From positions 105,349,906-105,413,905 of the forward strand of contig OY804577.1 of assembly GCA_963680875.1 (NCBI GenBank): a DNA stretch of 64,000 nucleotides, read 5' to 3'. The notes beneath the pieces are model-generated. The model made no database searches and was not told where the DNA came from. It saw nothing but the letters and a program-made list of their open reading frames with translations. Numbering within the stretch: the stretch's first letter is position 1; every line of letters begins with the position of its first letter. This document shows, one piece after another, positions 11,801 through 26,800 of the stretch. The translations under genes were made by a program, and so were the position numbers. This DNA comes from Bathymodiolus brooksi (lineage: Eukaryota; Mollusca; Bivalvia; Mytilida; Modiolidae).

Positions 11801-14800
11801 CTTAGAAGAGTTGGTAGGGGGGAGATCTCCCCCCTAGCAGTTCCCAGAGGTTAACAGGTATGAAAACAAATGCTTTCTTTTCTGATGAAGGAGGGTTCAA
11901 TGTGGGTGCATTATTATTCTTTTCACATTCCATATGAGAAAATCCAATGAGAAAAGCATCTGCTTTGTTTTCTAATGTGAACAATTTAAACACTGTGTAT
12001 TATATTAAAATCATTCACTGTCTTCCAGTGTGCAACAATGCTAGATGTTGTATAATATTTTAACGTATATGATTTGTATGGATATTATTTTTCAACTTGC
12101 AAAAGATTCTGTTGAAAATAAATCAGTGGTATGATTGCTCTTGTGCAGGGACAGAAATTAACGGTCGCCCACTCTCCCATGGCGACTGAAACTTCAGCTG
12201 GACGACTAAAATAATACCTCAAAGGAACCCAGCTGGCGACTAATAATTTGATATTTCCCTGTCGCAAGTTTGACGTTTGAAGCGAGTTGTTTACAATACG
12301 ACCACGTGAAATATAACATAAACATTTCACTGGTTCTGGTTCTTTCTACCTCTTGTCTACTGTAATTTGCATAATAATTCCCGGGAACCAGTATGGAAAA
12401 TAGTAAAGTGATGATTTCATTTCTTAAATTTCTTGACCAATTTTTCCGAGTTTCATTGAAAGAAGGCCTTTAATTTTGGGTGTTTTACAAAATAGGTACT
12501 TCTCAATCCTCAATCAACGGTCTATGGCACAAATTTGTCTCTTGGTGCTGTTAAACTATCATGTGTGGAATATTGTCACTACGTACTCTATGCACTTGAA
12601 TGCGTTACGTACTTTGATCGAGGTTGAGGTTATTCAAAGCGGCCCGTTACATCTATGAAATTCGCAACTGTGGCTAGCTTTTCTCTAGCCTCTTCTGGAT
12701 TTTCCTCCTCTAAATATTGTCTAATTTATATAAATAAGACACAAGCACTGAAAAAAGCGTAAGGTAAGTATAAATTAAATGTACCATATACAGGATTTTC
12801 CTATACCTTCTCTGTTAACGGACAATTAATAAAATTTATGAATTTCCGGAAAGTTTCATGGGGGGGGGGGGGGCATGCCCCCAAACCCTCCTAGCATGTT
12901 CGGACCGCTTCACGGTCCTCACCGGTGATACCTGGGCTACCAGATTTTTTAATTTAGGGGCCCAGATGGCTACTGCCTATAAAAGTTAATTTCTGTCCCT
13001 GTTATGCCTGACAACATATGTGGTCTTAAAAGTAAGCAGGATGTATACTGATAAGACAACTGTTTGTATAGCAGTAATGGTTATTTAGAATCACTTAACA
13101 GTATAAAAAAGGGGGCCTGACATGAGGTTAAAGGTTCACTTATTGACCTGAGACCAGCCCAGGATTATGAAATATAATGATTTCTTCCTGTCTTCACTTT
13201 TTGTTCAAAATTATTTTTTAAAATGCTTTACTTTGCATGGGTTCGCAAACCAGGACATCAAAATTGCACAGTTGGTAAATGAAATCACGAAAATTATCTA
13301 TTAAATACTTTTTGGATAATTTGTCTATCTAAAAGATAGAATCTATCCTATAGATAGATCCTATAGCAAGACAAATTTACAATGATCTAACTATCAAGAA
13401 ATCTTCTACTTGTTTTTTTATAATTAGCAGTGACTAGTTTCCAGTCATATAGAACTTGAATTATCATGAATTCAAGATAATAGTGCACTGTTGGTCTTCT
13501 TGAATTGATTTTAAGAATTAAAAATTTTTTTTTTTTTTAGATAGAGAAAGGAATGCAAGAAATAATACGATTGATGGGAATGGATATGTTACTAGAACTA
13601 GGTCTGAATTATACCATGTTGTCCATGTTACCGGCACAAATAAGGAAATCATTTGCGGTAAGATCTATATTAAAAATTGATTAGATATATTTATTTTAAG
13701 ATAAAAAAAAAAATTCAATTAAAAATAAATTATCTTGTTTAAGCACAAGCACTGTTATATTTTTCAATGGATCCTAGTCAAATTTATTTTGTATTCTGGA
13801 CCTTATGTCCACAATATATCAGTCAAGTTCAGATTACAGGTCAGTGGTTTTCTCCGGATACTCTGGTTTCCTCCACCAATAGAACTGACCGCCACGATAT
13901 AACTGAAATATTGTTGAAAAGAATCTAGGACAATAGCCCCTCGGACAATTGCCCCCCCCTAGGACAATAGCCCCCCGATCAATTGCCACCCATCCTCCAA
14001 TTTTTTTATTTCATTTTTATTTTATTTATTTTTTATTTGAAAATATTTTTTTTTTTAAATGAGAAATAAATATGCATAAACTCAGATTAAAGTATTCAAA
14101 TTACTTTTTTTTCTTTGTATATTAATCATCAAAAGGATTATACAGCTTGGACAAGCTATGATAAAAATAACTTTCTCTTATTATTTTTAGATATTTTATT
14201 TTTAGATAGAGTTTAATGATTTTCCAATTAAGTTTAATTACCTTACAAAATTGGTCTTCAAAGAAAAATTATAAAAAGGAATTTGATTAAACAATGATCA
14301 AAGCTAAGTACAAAGGTTAATAATTAAAAAGAATTTTGAGAAAAAATGATTGCAAGCTAAGTACAAGCTTAGAACTGGCTTAAATAGGAGTGTATTTTGA
14401 AGTGAAAATATAGTAGTGCAATGGTGTTCATAGAGTCAGAAAGGGGTAATCAGAAACTAAATATAAAACTGAAAAAAAATTGTGGGTGGCAATTGTCCTA
14501 GGGGGGCTATTGTCCGGGGGGCTATTGTCCTGCTCCCTGTTGAAAATGGTATTAAACACCATAAACCAACCAACCAATCAAGTTCGGATTGTTGTTGTCC
14601 CTTAAAAATGTAAGAAAAGAAACATTAAGTAAAGTTTTAGTGCTAGTCACTTCATTTCTCAATTGATTAAAACCTATTAATACTGTTGCTTTTTACCTAT
14701 AATATCTCAAAAACCTTGAATTTTGGATACAAGCTATATTGATATAAATTCTCCTTTCAAAAGCCTTTGTATAAAGAAAATCATCTGAACTTGTTTACTT

Positions 14801-17800
14801 GTGGTGATAAATATGTTATTCCGTCCATGGCAACATTATTTTTGCCTTATTATAAAAAAAAGCAACATCAAAATGAAGCTACTGTCTTCTTTTAGAAAAA
14901 ATTATTTACCTTAACAATATTCTATTGCTTTGATTAAGTTTATTTTTCATCGGAAATCCTCTCCTAAAATGTTTATATAAATTAGCTTTCATATCTTCTT
15001 GTTATTTATGTTGTAGATGGAAACAGAGTCATATATAATGGATTCAGAAAAATCAGGATTACATGCAACTGAGAGCATTCTGGTATCAGAAAAAATACTG
15101 TATCTATGTCAGGGTCACAAGGCAGCATACCAGTCCAGATCAGACTTTACTCAGTTATCTCCCTCTGAGTTTGGTGGTTATGCCCGTTTTATCAGAGATC
15201 TTAAGATAGTCAAGACAGCCCTGGTTTCAATTCCTGAGGATTTATTTACATCAATGCCATATTTGATTAGAGTTGAAATGTATGAAAATCTATTGGAGAA
15301 ACTTCCAGAATCTATAGGTTCGTGTAGCCTATTACAAATGTTGGATTTCGCAGACAACAATTTGACAGACCTACCACAAAGTCTTGCTAAGTGTACAGAA
15401 TTATATCGTCTTGACATTGGCCGTAATACCATGGAAACGGTTCCCAGCGTTGTACCAAAGTTGAAACTAAAACGTCTTTTATTAAATAACATGTTACTGA
15501 CAAGCTTACCAGATAACATTGGAGATTTAGAAACACTAGAAATGTTGTATGCCACTGGTAACTGCTTCACTAAGTTACCAAAGAGTATATGTAAACTGAA
15601 GAATCTTCAAGATTTATCTCTTGGAGGTGTTATGTGGATTGAAGCCAAAGAAAGCACTTTTTACACACGACAACTTTTTGAGGATTTCCTGTCTTCCTCA
15701 CGTATTGGACATTGGCTTGATGCTCATAATGAGGTAAGGTATTTGCATGCTCATAATGAGGGCATGCTCATACTGGGGTAGGCATTTAGATGCTCATACT
15801 GCGGTAGGCATTTTGATACTTATATTGAGGTAGGGCATTTGGATGCTCACTACGAGTAGAAGAATGTTCATCACCGGATAGGACAACTGTTTTACAGCCA
15901 ATTCCTTATATCAATGGAATGGTTATGTTAAGTTGTGAAGTTTTTAGCTATTTTGAAACAGGAAATAATGACCTTTGACTTTGTAAAAGTCAGTGACCTC
16001 TATCCAGTTTTCCTCCATTAAGTAACATGACTGGGACAAAAAATATGAATTATTACTGCAAATGGCAACCTTCTCCAGTCATTGATTCCTTTTAGAGCAG
16101 CCGAACCATTTGACCTTTTGACCTTTTTAAACAATTAGGTAAACATATGGACACAATGCTTCTGTCATAGATATACAAATATATTACTTGTACATTGTTT
16201 TAAAATATAAAATAAAAACAGTGAAAATACATAACCATAATACTTGTATTTTACTTCATCCCTTTCTGATGTACATATTCAGATATATATATATTTACAG
16301 GTTCAATGATAATCTTGCAGTCCTTGTTTTTGATTTTTGTCTTTAATAATAGAGCTTTTTCTTTCTTTTTTGTAGGACAAAGTAAAGTTGTTTCACCAGT
16401 TTGACCTTGATGCAAATAATGTCCTTGACCACAAAGAAATAGGAAATGTCAATGCCACATTGTTCAACATATTTCCTAGATTTGGTTATAAAGGGAAAGA
16501 ACCACCTGGTGAGATTTTGTTACAATGTAACCATATTTTTTATTATGATATTTTTTTGTGTGATATGTGGATATTTTTGTCTGTGAAACATGCTGTTGCA
16601 ACCAACTACCCACACCAACCATTATATGATTCAAATCCTATATTTGAGAATCACAAGAAATAAATTTGAATATCAAAGATGATAAATTTATTTGCGGTAT
16701 GTTAGGTTTTTGAGCAGGAATGGTCAAATAGACCAGAGAGTGGAAAGAAAACAGTTTTGAAGTATAATTTTTTCAACAGTTTTCTTGAAAAGAAGTAATA
16801 ATGTATTCGTCAATCAATGCACACTGATTCTGGACAACTATGTCAAAAATAATTTATAAAAATGATACTTGATACTGATACATTGTTGATTGCATTGTTG
16901 TTCAACTTAGTAAATGTTTCAAGTCTTTAGAAGTAAGATAAGCTTGAATATTTATAATTTTATAGTTGTTTATAATGTATTTCAAATGGTTGATCTCAGA
17001 GTCACGATTGACAAGTTATTTTAAGCAATCAAATTTGCTATTAACTTAATGGGGTTGTAATTTTACTTCTGAATTATACAGTAAAACATCTGTTTGGTAT
17101 TTATATTGATGAAATTTATTTGAATCAATTGATATTATGTGTTTTTAGCTCATATAGCCAAAGACCATGTGAGCTTTTTCCATCACTTGGCTTTTGCCAT
17201 TTATTCATCCCATTTTAATCTTCTCCTGTTCAATTTCATATCCAAATGGAACAAAACTTTGCAGTGATGGTCTTTCTGAAGTAGAGATTCAGATCAATAG
17301 AAATGAAATTGATCCTCTGTGAGAAGGGGCCTAAAATGGGATAACTATTTAAAAAATAAATTTGCAGCATCATTAGTATATGTAGATTTAAATACTTTCA
17401 AAGGGGACCTACCAGGGTCTATAGGGTACAAGTTCTGAGAGGTCAAGTTTTACAGGCTGCAAGGGGAACATTTTTTTTAAAAGTGGAAACAGATTTTGGT
17501 AAGAACCTGAAATTGAAATCCAAATAGAAATGGCATGAATTATCATCTTGATATACCTTAAACTTATAAATCACATCTAATGATGTTGATACCTATAGTC
17601 TGTATCATCATTGTTCATAAGCTTTGTATAATGACTATCTTATTGGCTTGCTGTTATTAATTGCTTACAGAGGATGATTCACCTAGTGGCTTTCCAGAAG
17701 AGATCTTTGAATTGACCAGTTTGAAGTACCTAAATTTACAGAACCAGGGTATAGTTCATGTTCCTGAGGGTATAGGAAAACTGACAAACTTAGAAACACT

Positions 17801-20800
17801 GGTCTTGTCACACAACCCTAACTTACTGTCAGTGGCTGGTCAGTGTGGCATGTTACCACTTAAAAGTAAGTTATAGATCAATTTGTGAAACATTGGTCTT
17901 GCCACAGAAACTTGAAACACAAGTCTTGTGCAGGGCTTTAAATATTTTAAATTGTACCAGTACTTCACACTTTACAAGCTGTACTTTTTATTTAAAATTT
18001 GAACATTTTTTGTGAGTATCTTTTATAGTATTCTTTAAAATCAGGAGGTAACAAAGACCATTTTAGGTGAGTAAAAGTACCTGGTACTGCCCTTTATTGA
18101 GAGGCCTGCTTGTCACATATTAAATATTAAAGTTTTAGTAGATTAGTAAATGTATACTTTCGTTGATTGGTGTGGCGAGAATTGATTTCTCGTAGCAATA
18201 ACACATTGAAGGCAAAGCCTGTGATGTGAGATATGATGAGAGGACCATTTCTAGCAAAACATATTAACGACAGTTTGTTTATTGAGGATTTCACAGGGGT
18301 ACATCAGTGACGTCAATATAACATCACTTTATAACACATTAGAAATCAAGGATAGGTTTAGGTTTATGTATGGTTTATGATATTTAATACCACTTTCAAC
18401 AATATTTCAGTTATATCGTGGCAGTCAGTTGTATTGGTGGAGGAAACCGGAAAAAATCACTGACCTGCCATAAGTCACTGACAAACTATCACATAATGTT
18501 GTATCGAGTACACCTTGCCTGAGTGGGGTTCGAACTCACAACATTAGTAGTGATAGGAACTGATTGCATAGGTAGTTATAAATCCAACTACCATACGATC
18601 ATGACCACAGCGGCCCCTCAAAAATCAAAGGATAATGTTTGATATCATACTTGTCACTTGATAATAGATATTATGTGTGTAAAAGATGAAAAGGAAAATT
18701 TACAAATAATTGATTAAGTCTAATAGAATATTTTTTCTCAATAATATTTAATAATTTTTTTTTACCAAATTATTTCTCGATCAAATAGTAGAAAAGAAAT
18801 AAAAAAAAATTGAAAAGGTGATAACAAATAAGTACTTATACTTTAACAAATAAGTACTTATACTTTACCCTTTTACTTTTTCTACAGGATTGGAACTGTC
18901 AAATTGTGCCTTGTTGAAAACCCCACCTAAAGAGATACGAGAGCGAGGGTTTAACACTGTGTATGCTTATCTACGTCGTTTGTTGACTGGATCAGTAGAA
19001 TGCAAGAGAACAAAGTTGATGTTTGTTGGTTTAGGTGGTGCTGGAAAAACAAGGTATCATAATTTTCTTTTGATTAAATTTCTATTCTCAATGGTTTTTT
19101 TTTTCTTCCTCAAATTTCAAATCCAAAATGATGCCACATGCTATGATCTTTTTCATCTTTTTATAATTGTAGGGGTCGCTGTGGTCATGATCATATGGTA
19201 GTTGGATTTATAACTACCTATGCAATCAGTGCCTATCGCCACAGGGTGCCTACTGAGATTTGAAACTGGGGGTACAATGCCGCTGAATGGGATACAATTG
19301 CTGTTTTTTCCTTAACTTTGTTCCCCTGCATATAGAAAGTCCCTACAATTTTGGGGGTACAGGGCCTATTTTGGGGGTAAAAAACCCTCTGCAGAGGGTA
19401 AATGGGCATGCTGTCGCCACTAACGTTGTGAGTTTGAATTCCACTCAGGTGAGGTGAACTCGATACAACATTATGTGATAAATTGTCAGTGACTTGCGAC
19501 AGGTGAGTGGTTTCTCCGGGTATTCAGGTTTCCTCCACCAATATAACTGAAATATTGTTGAAAGTGGCATTTAGCACCATAAACCTAACCTTTTTATAAT
19601 TGTTGGTCTTTTGCAATATCTAACATTTGCATGTATAAATTTTAGGTCACATAATTATTATTTCATTGCTTGTTTTTATTTATTTACAGTTTGGCAAAAG
19701 CTTTGATGACCAATGAATTCCAGACAAGTCTAACTGGAGCAGAGGCTATAACTGATGGTAAGTATTTTACACACAGACAGGTACAATTGATTCAAATTTG
19801 TCTGGAGTGTTATAATGGGTGTAAATGCATGGTGTTGTGGTCTGTTAAAGTGTGCCAATTACGGCCCAGCACCTCCGACTTCTGTCTGGACATCAGAGAA
19901 AAGTTGTAGAGTTATGTCCTCTTGTAAAATAGAAAATTATATATCATATAAGGTATGTGATTTGTGAGTTTCAGTTTCCCTATTGTTTTTTTTTTGATTG
20001 GAATGAAACTACATTGTTGCTTATCACCATGAAGATCAGAAAAAATATTGTTAGAGTTATGTCCCTTTCCAACAGAATATTATACATTATTTACCATGTA
20101 AGCTTGAATTTGACATATTTCATTTCAGAGACTTTCTCTGTTTATGAGAGCTCTGTAATCTATTGCCCACATCATCTATATTTATTTTTAAATGTTGATT
20201 TTAACATTGTTCTGCTAACTGGGCCCTAAGTGACTCTGTTATAAAATGTTGATTTTAACATTGTTCTGCTTACTGGGCCCTAAGTGACTCTGTTATAAAA
20301 TGTTGATTTTAACATTGTTCTGCTAACTGGGCCCTAAGTGACTCTGTTATAAAATGTTGATTTTAACATTGTTCTGCTTACTGGGCCCTAAGTGACTCTT
20401 TTATAAAATGTTGATTTTAACATTGTTCTGCTTACTGGGCCCTAAGTGACTCTGTTATAAAATGTTGATTTTAACATTGTTCTGCTTACTGGGCCCTAAG
20501 TGACTCTGTTATAAAATGTTGATTTTAACATTGTTCTGCTTACTGGGCCCTAAGTGACTCTGTTATAAAATGTTGATTTTAACATTGTTCTGCTTACTGG
20601 GCCCTAAGTGACTCTGTTATAAAATGTTGATTTTAACATTGTTCTGCTTACTGGACCCTAAGTGACTCTGTTATAAAATGTTGATTTTAACATTGTTCTG
20701 CTTACTGGGCCCTAAGTGACTCTGTTATAAAATGTTGATTTTAACATTGTTCTGCTTACTGGGCCCTAAGTGACTCTGTTATAAAATGTTGATTTTAACA

Positions 20801-23800
20801 TTGTTCTGCTTACTGGGCCCTAAGTGACTCTGTTATAAAATGTTGATTTTAACATTGTTCTGCTTACTGGGCCCTAAGTGACTCTGTTATAAAATGTTGA
20901 TTTTAACATTGTTCAGCTTACTGGGCCCAAAGTGACTGTTATAAAATGTTGATTTTAACATTGTTCTGCTTACTGGGCCCTAAGTGACTCTGTTATAAAA
21001 TGTTGATTTTAACATTGTTCTGCTTACTGGGCCCTAAGTGACTCTGTTATAAAATGTTGATTTTAACATTGTTCTGCTTACTGGGCCCTAAGTGACTCTG
21101 TTATAAAATGTTGATTTTAACATTGTTCTGCTTACTGGGCCCTAAGTGACTCTGTTATAAAATGTTGATTTTAACATTGTTCTGCTTACTGGGCCCTAAG
21201 TGACTCTGTTATAAAATGTTGATTTTAACATTGTTCTGCTTACTGGGCCCTAAGTGACTCTGTTATAAAATGTTGATTTTAACATTGTTCTGCTTACTGG
21301 GCCCTAAGTGACTCTGTTATAAAATGTTGATTTTAACATTGTTCTGCTTACTGGGCCCTAAGTGACTCTGTTATAAAATGTTGATTTTAACATTGTTCTG
21401 CTTACTGGGCCCTAAGTGACTCTGTTATAAAATGTTGATTTTAACATTGTTCTGCTTACTGGGCCCTAAGTGACTCTGTTATAAAATGTTGATTTTAACA
21501 TTGTTCTGCTTACTGGGCCCTAAGTGACTCTGTTATAAAATGTTGATTTTAACATTGTTCTGCTTACTGGGCCCTAAGTGACTCTGTTATAAAATGTTGA
21601 TTTTAACATTGTTCTGCTTACTGGGCCCTAAGTGACTCTGTTATAAAATGTTGATTTTAACATTGTTCTGCTTACTGGGCCCTAAGTGACTCTGTTATAA
21701 AATGTTGATTTTAACATTGTTCTGCTTACTGGGCCCTAAGTGACTCTGTTATAAAATGTTGATTTTAACATTGTTCTGCTTACTGGGCCCTAAGTGACTC
21801 TGTTAGTATCGTACTTGACAAAAGATTAACATTTTCAGATGTTGGTACATTATGAAAAGAAAGTTTATACAGTGATTGTTAACTATTCCACTAATATCAA
21901 CAAAATGAACAATTCCCTCTGACCTTTTAATCACTAAACATAGAAAAGACCATGACATATGATGTTGAAAATCCAGGTCCTGGCTTGGGACAGACACAAA
22001 AATATGGTGGGGTTAAACCGGTAAATGGGATGGGTAAAACAAAAATAACACCCCCTTCTTGATCATTGCATCTCAAGTGATGATACAGATATGAACAAAC
22101 GTGTGTATTTATAATTATTTATATAACATTGAAAGTATTAGTTGAAAAGGGTGTTTTTAACTACTGATAATCTCTCTTCTGATGAAAATTATTTGATGAC
22201 ATTTTAAAGGAATGCAATGATTCAGCTAGGCACAGGTCTAAGGACATTTGTCCACCTATTTCTCAAATTATCCGGAAGAACTTTATAAAAATTAGTTTAA
22301 TTATTAAAGAATGTCCTGAAGAAATTTTGATAAAACTGGCAATTGTCCTGAAGATTTCAAGGTCTAGCTGAAACACTGGAATGCTTTAAATTGTACATTT
22401 GTAACACATTTCTCTTGCTAAGCAGAGACCAAAATATTATAAATTTTATATTAATACTTGACTCAATATTATTTTTCCACAGGTATAGATATATGTACTT
22501 GGACAGTGAATATGGATGGAGAGAAAGTGCAATACAGTGTGTGGGACTTTGCTGGACAAACAGTCTACTACAATACACATCAGGTAAATACAGTGAAATC
22601 TGTCTTAACTGAATCCTGCTTAAAACAAAATCCTGTCTTAACTGAACCCTGCTTAAAACGAAATCCTGTCTTAACTGAACCCTGCTTAAAACGAAATCCT
22701 GTCTTAACTGAACCCTGAATAAAACAAAATCCTGTCTTAACTGAACCCTGAATAAAACAAAGTCCTGTCTTAACTGAACCCTGAATAAAACAAAGTCCTG
22801 TCTTAACTGAACCCTGCTTAAAACGAAATCCTGAATAAATCTAACTTTAAATAAAGTCCCAATGTAGGAAATCTTTGTTATATTGACCTTTATAAACCAA
22901 ATACCTGTCTATTCCAAACACTACAGTTGGTCCCAAGGAGGTTCGGTTTAGACTGGTTTCACTGTAGTACTCCACTTAATATCAATATGAATTTGCCTGT
23001 CTGATGAATTTGTCAAATTATATTATAGAATTGAAAAGACAAACCTAATAGAATTTATGCAGCAGATTGTGGAATGTCTTTAAGACTGGAAATTGATTGA
23101 AAAGTAAAGAGGGTATTAAAATTAATTTTTAAAATTTTTAGCCGTGATAGCCTGTAATTGTTTTATTGCCTACCAATAAAGGTTTAGGGTTGTGGTGTTT
23201 AACGCTACTTTCAACAATATTTCAGCTATATCGTGGCAGTTCGTTTTATTGGTTGAGGAAACCCGGTCACACCTACCAATAAATAATTATTGATTATTCA
23301 AATTAAATATTATGACATCACTAGTTACCTTGACGAACGCTCCTGTATTTGTTATAGAAAGTAATTCTAGTATTAAAAAAAACGCTGGGTTAGCATTGTG
23401 GATGGATTTCATTGAAGAATTTGAAGTGTATTTTCATTGTAGTTTTTCCTGTCTGACAGAGCTGTTTATCTATTGTTGTGGAACGTACGACTTGGACAAG
23501 AACACGCAGGGCTGAATTTCTGGCTGAGTTCAATCAGTGTCCATGCCAGTAAAGCTCCTATATTTATTGTAGGAACACATATGGATCAGGTAATAGGAAC
23601 ATATAAAGAATAAAGTAAGACCTGTATCAATAGACCATTTGCAAATTTCCGACTATTCGTTTTACTGGAGTTATTTCCCTTTAATGTGGTCAAAAGTGTC
23701 CAAACTTTTCAAAACTTGAATTTGAATTTGAATTTTGGTGTTTTATGCCACTTTCAGCAATATTTCAGTTATATCATGGCGACCAGTTTTAGTGGTGGAA

Positions 23801-26800
23801 GAAGCTGGACTACCCGGAGAGAACCACCGACCATGGGCAAGCAACTGGTAAACTTTATCACTTGTGAGTCGAGTGCACCCTTTTTTGTAATTTACAAAGA
23901 CGGGCGCGAACCCAGGCCATATTGGTGATAGGCTTGTATGAGTTGTTAGGTAATCCAACTACCTAACTCATTGAGCCACCCAGGCCCTTCAAAGCTTGAA
24001 TGTGGTAACCAACGTGTAAATTTTCTATTTGCTATAAAATTATCCTCTGATAATTTACACAAGGTTGATAATTTACACAAGGTTTAAATATTTACAAATT
24101 ATGTGAGAATTATACTCAGATCCATTGTTCTTTCCATTGCGCTTTCTTAACCCTATACTATTTTTTCTGTCGTAAAGGAAATAGCTCATATAAAAAAATA
24201 TAATTTTAGAATCAAATCGGGAATGTGCAAAGATCTATTGTGACAACATGATGAACTTGTATGATGTATACAATTATTCTGCTCAATACAATTATGCAGT
24301 ATGGACTACATTGGCATTTGATAATTGAAGGAGGTGAAGCCAGCATGCATCCTCTGGATTTTACCTCTACTTCAATGGAAAACTTGAATTTTATTTTTTT
24401 ATAAAATAGAATAAATCTATCATACATGTATATAATTTGAAGAAAATTGAAATAGAGGTCTGATTTAGTGTCAACATGGACCATATGTAGCAGACAATAC
24501 GGTTGTCATTACTAACTAGAAATTTCTTTAATATGAAAAAATAAGTTATTCTGAAGCTTGAATCGACAGAAATTTGAATTCTTACCTGTTGGACATATAT
24601 TCAAACATATTCTATTAAATTTAAAAGACATTGAAAACCAGGTCAGCAATAACAGGCAAATGTGAGCCTCTGATTATTGTGCAATATTGTGGAATTTTGG
24701 TCACATGTATCATAGATACGTTACTGGAGATGATATGGTAATCTTCATCTAAATTTGAATATTTTACACAGGTACCTAAAGCAGAATTACCTATTGAAGA
24801 GATGATATAGTAATCTTCATCTAAATATTTATACACAGGTACCTAAAGTAGAATTACCTATTGAAGAGATGATATAGTAATCTTCATCTAAATATTTTAC
24901 ACAGGTACCTAAAGTAGAATTACCTATTGAAGAGATGATATAGTAATCTTCATCTAAATATTTTACACAGGTACCTAAAGTAGAATTACCTATTGAAGAG
25001 ATGATATAGTAATCTTCATCTAAATATTTTACACAGGTACCTAAAGTAGAATTACCTATTGAAGAGATGATATAGTAATCTTCATCTAAATATTTTACAC
25101 AGGTACCTAAAGTAGAATTACCTATTGAAGAGATGATATAGTAATCTTCATCTAAATATTTTACACAGATACCTAAAGTAGAATTACCTATTGAAGAGAT
25201 GATATAGTAATCTTCATCTAAATATTTTACACAGGTACCTAAAGTAGAATTACCTATTGAAGAGATGATATAGTAATCTTCATCTAAATATTTTACACAG
25301 GTACCTAAAGTAGAATTACCTATTGAAGAGATGATATAGTAATCTTCATCTAAATATTTTACACAGGTACCTAAAGTAGAATTACCTATTGAAGAGATGA
25401 TATAGTAATCTTCATCTAAATATTTTACACAGGTACCTAAAGTAGAATTACCTATTGAAGAGATGATATAGTAATCTTCATCTAAATATTTTACACAGGT
25501 ACCTAAAGTAGAATTACCTATTGAAGAGATGATATAGTAATCTTCATCTAAATATTTTACACAGGTACCTAAAGTAGAATTACCTATTGAAGAGATGATA
25601 TAGTAATCTTCATCTAAATATTTTACACAGATACCTAAAGTAGAATTACCTATTGAAGAGATGATATAGTAATCTTCATCTAAATATTTTACACAGGTAC
25701 CTAAAGTAGAATTACCTATTGAAGAGATGATATAGTAATCTTCATCTAAATATTTTACACAGGTACCTAAAGTAGAATTACCTATTGAAGAGATGATATA
25801 GTAATCTTCATCTAAATATTTTACACAGGTACCTAAAGTAGAATTACCTATTGAAGAGATGATATAGTAATCTTCATCTAAATATTTTACACAGGTACCT
25901 AAAGTAGAATTACCTATTGAAGAGATGATATAGTAATCTTCATCTAAATATTTTACACAGGTACCTAAAGTAGAATTACCTATTGAAGAGATGATATAGT
26001 AATCTTCATCTAAATATTTTACACAGGTACCTAAAGTAGAATTACCTATTGAAGAGATGATATAGTAATCTTCATCTAAATATTTTACACAGGTACCTAA
26101 AGTAGAATTACCTATTGAAGAGATGATATAGTAATCTTCATCTAAATATTTTACACAGGTACCTAAAGTAGAATTACCTATTGAAGAGATGATATAGTAA
26201 TCTTCATCTAAATATTTTACACAGGTACCTACAGTAGAATTACCTATTGAAGAGATGATATAGTAATCTTCATCTAAATATTTTACACAGATACCTAAAG
26301 TAGAATTACCTATTGAAGAGATGATATAGTAATCTTCATCTAAATATTTTACACAGGTACCTAAAGTAGAATTACCTATTGAAGAGATGATATAGTAATC
26401 TTCATCTAAATATTTTACACAGGTACCTAAAGTAGAATTACCTATTGAAGAGATGATATAGTAATCTTCATCTAAATATTTTACACAGGTACCTAAAGTA
26501 GAATTACCTATTGAAGAGATGATATAGTAATCTTCATCTAAATATTTTACACAGGTACCTAAAGTAGAATTACCTATTGAAGAGATGATATAGTAATCTT
26601 CATCTAAATATTTTACACAGGTACCTAAAGTAGAATTACCTATTGAAGAGATGATATAGTAATCTTCATCTAAATATTTTACACAGGTACCTAAAGTAGA
26701 ATTACCTATTGAAGAGATGATATAGTAATCTTCATCTAAATATTTTACACAGGTACCTACAGTAGAATTACCTATTGAAGAGATGATGCAGACGTATCCC

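Noticed and set aside
24721..26783. A CRISPR array
   Set aside because: There are no distinct spacers; the units are continuous and identical, and the setting is a eukaryotic intron.
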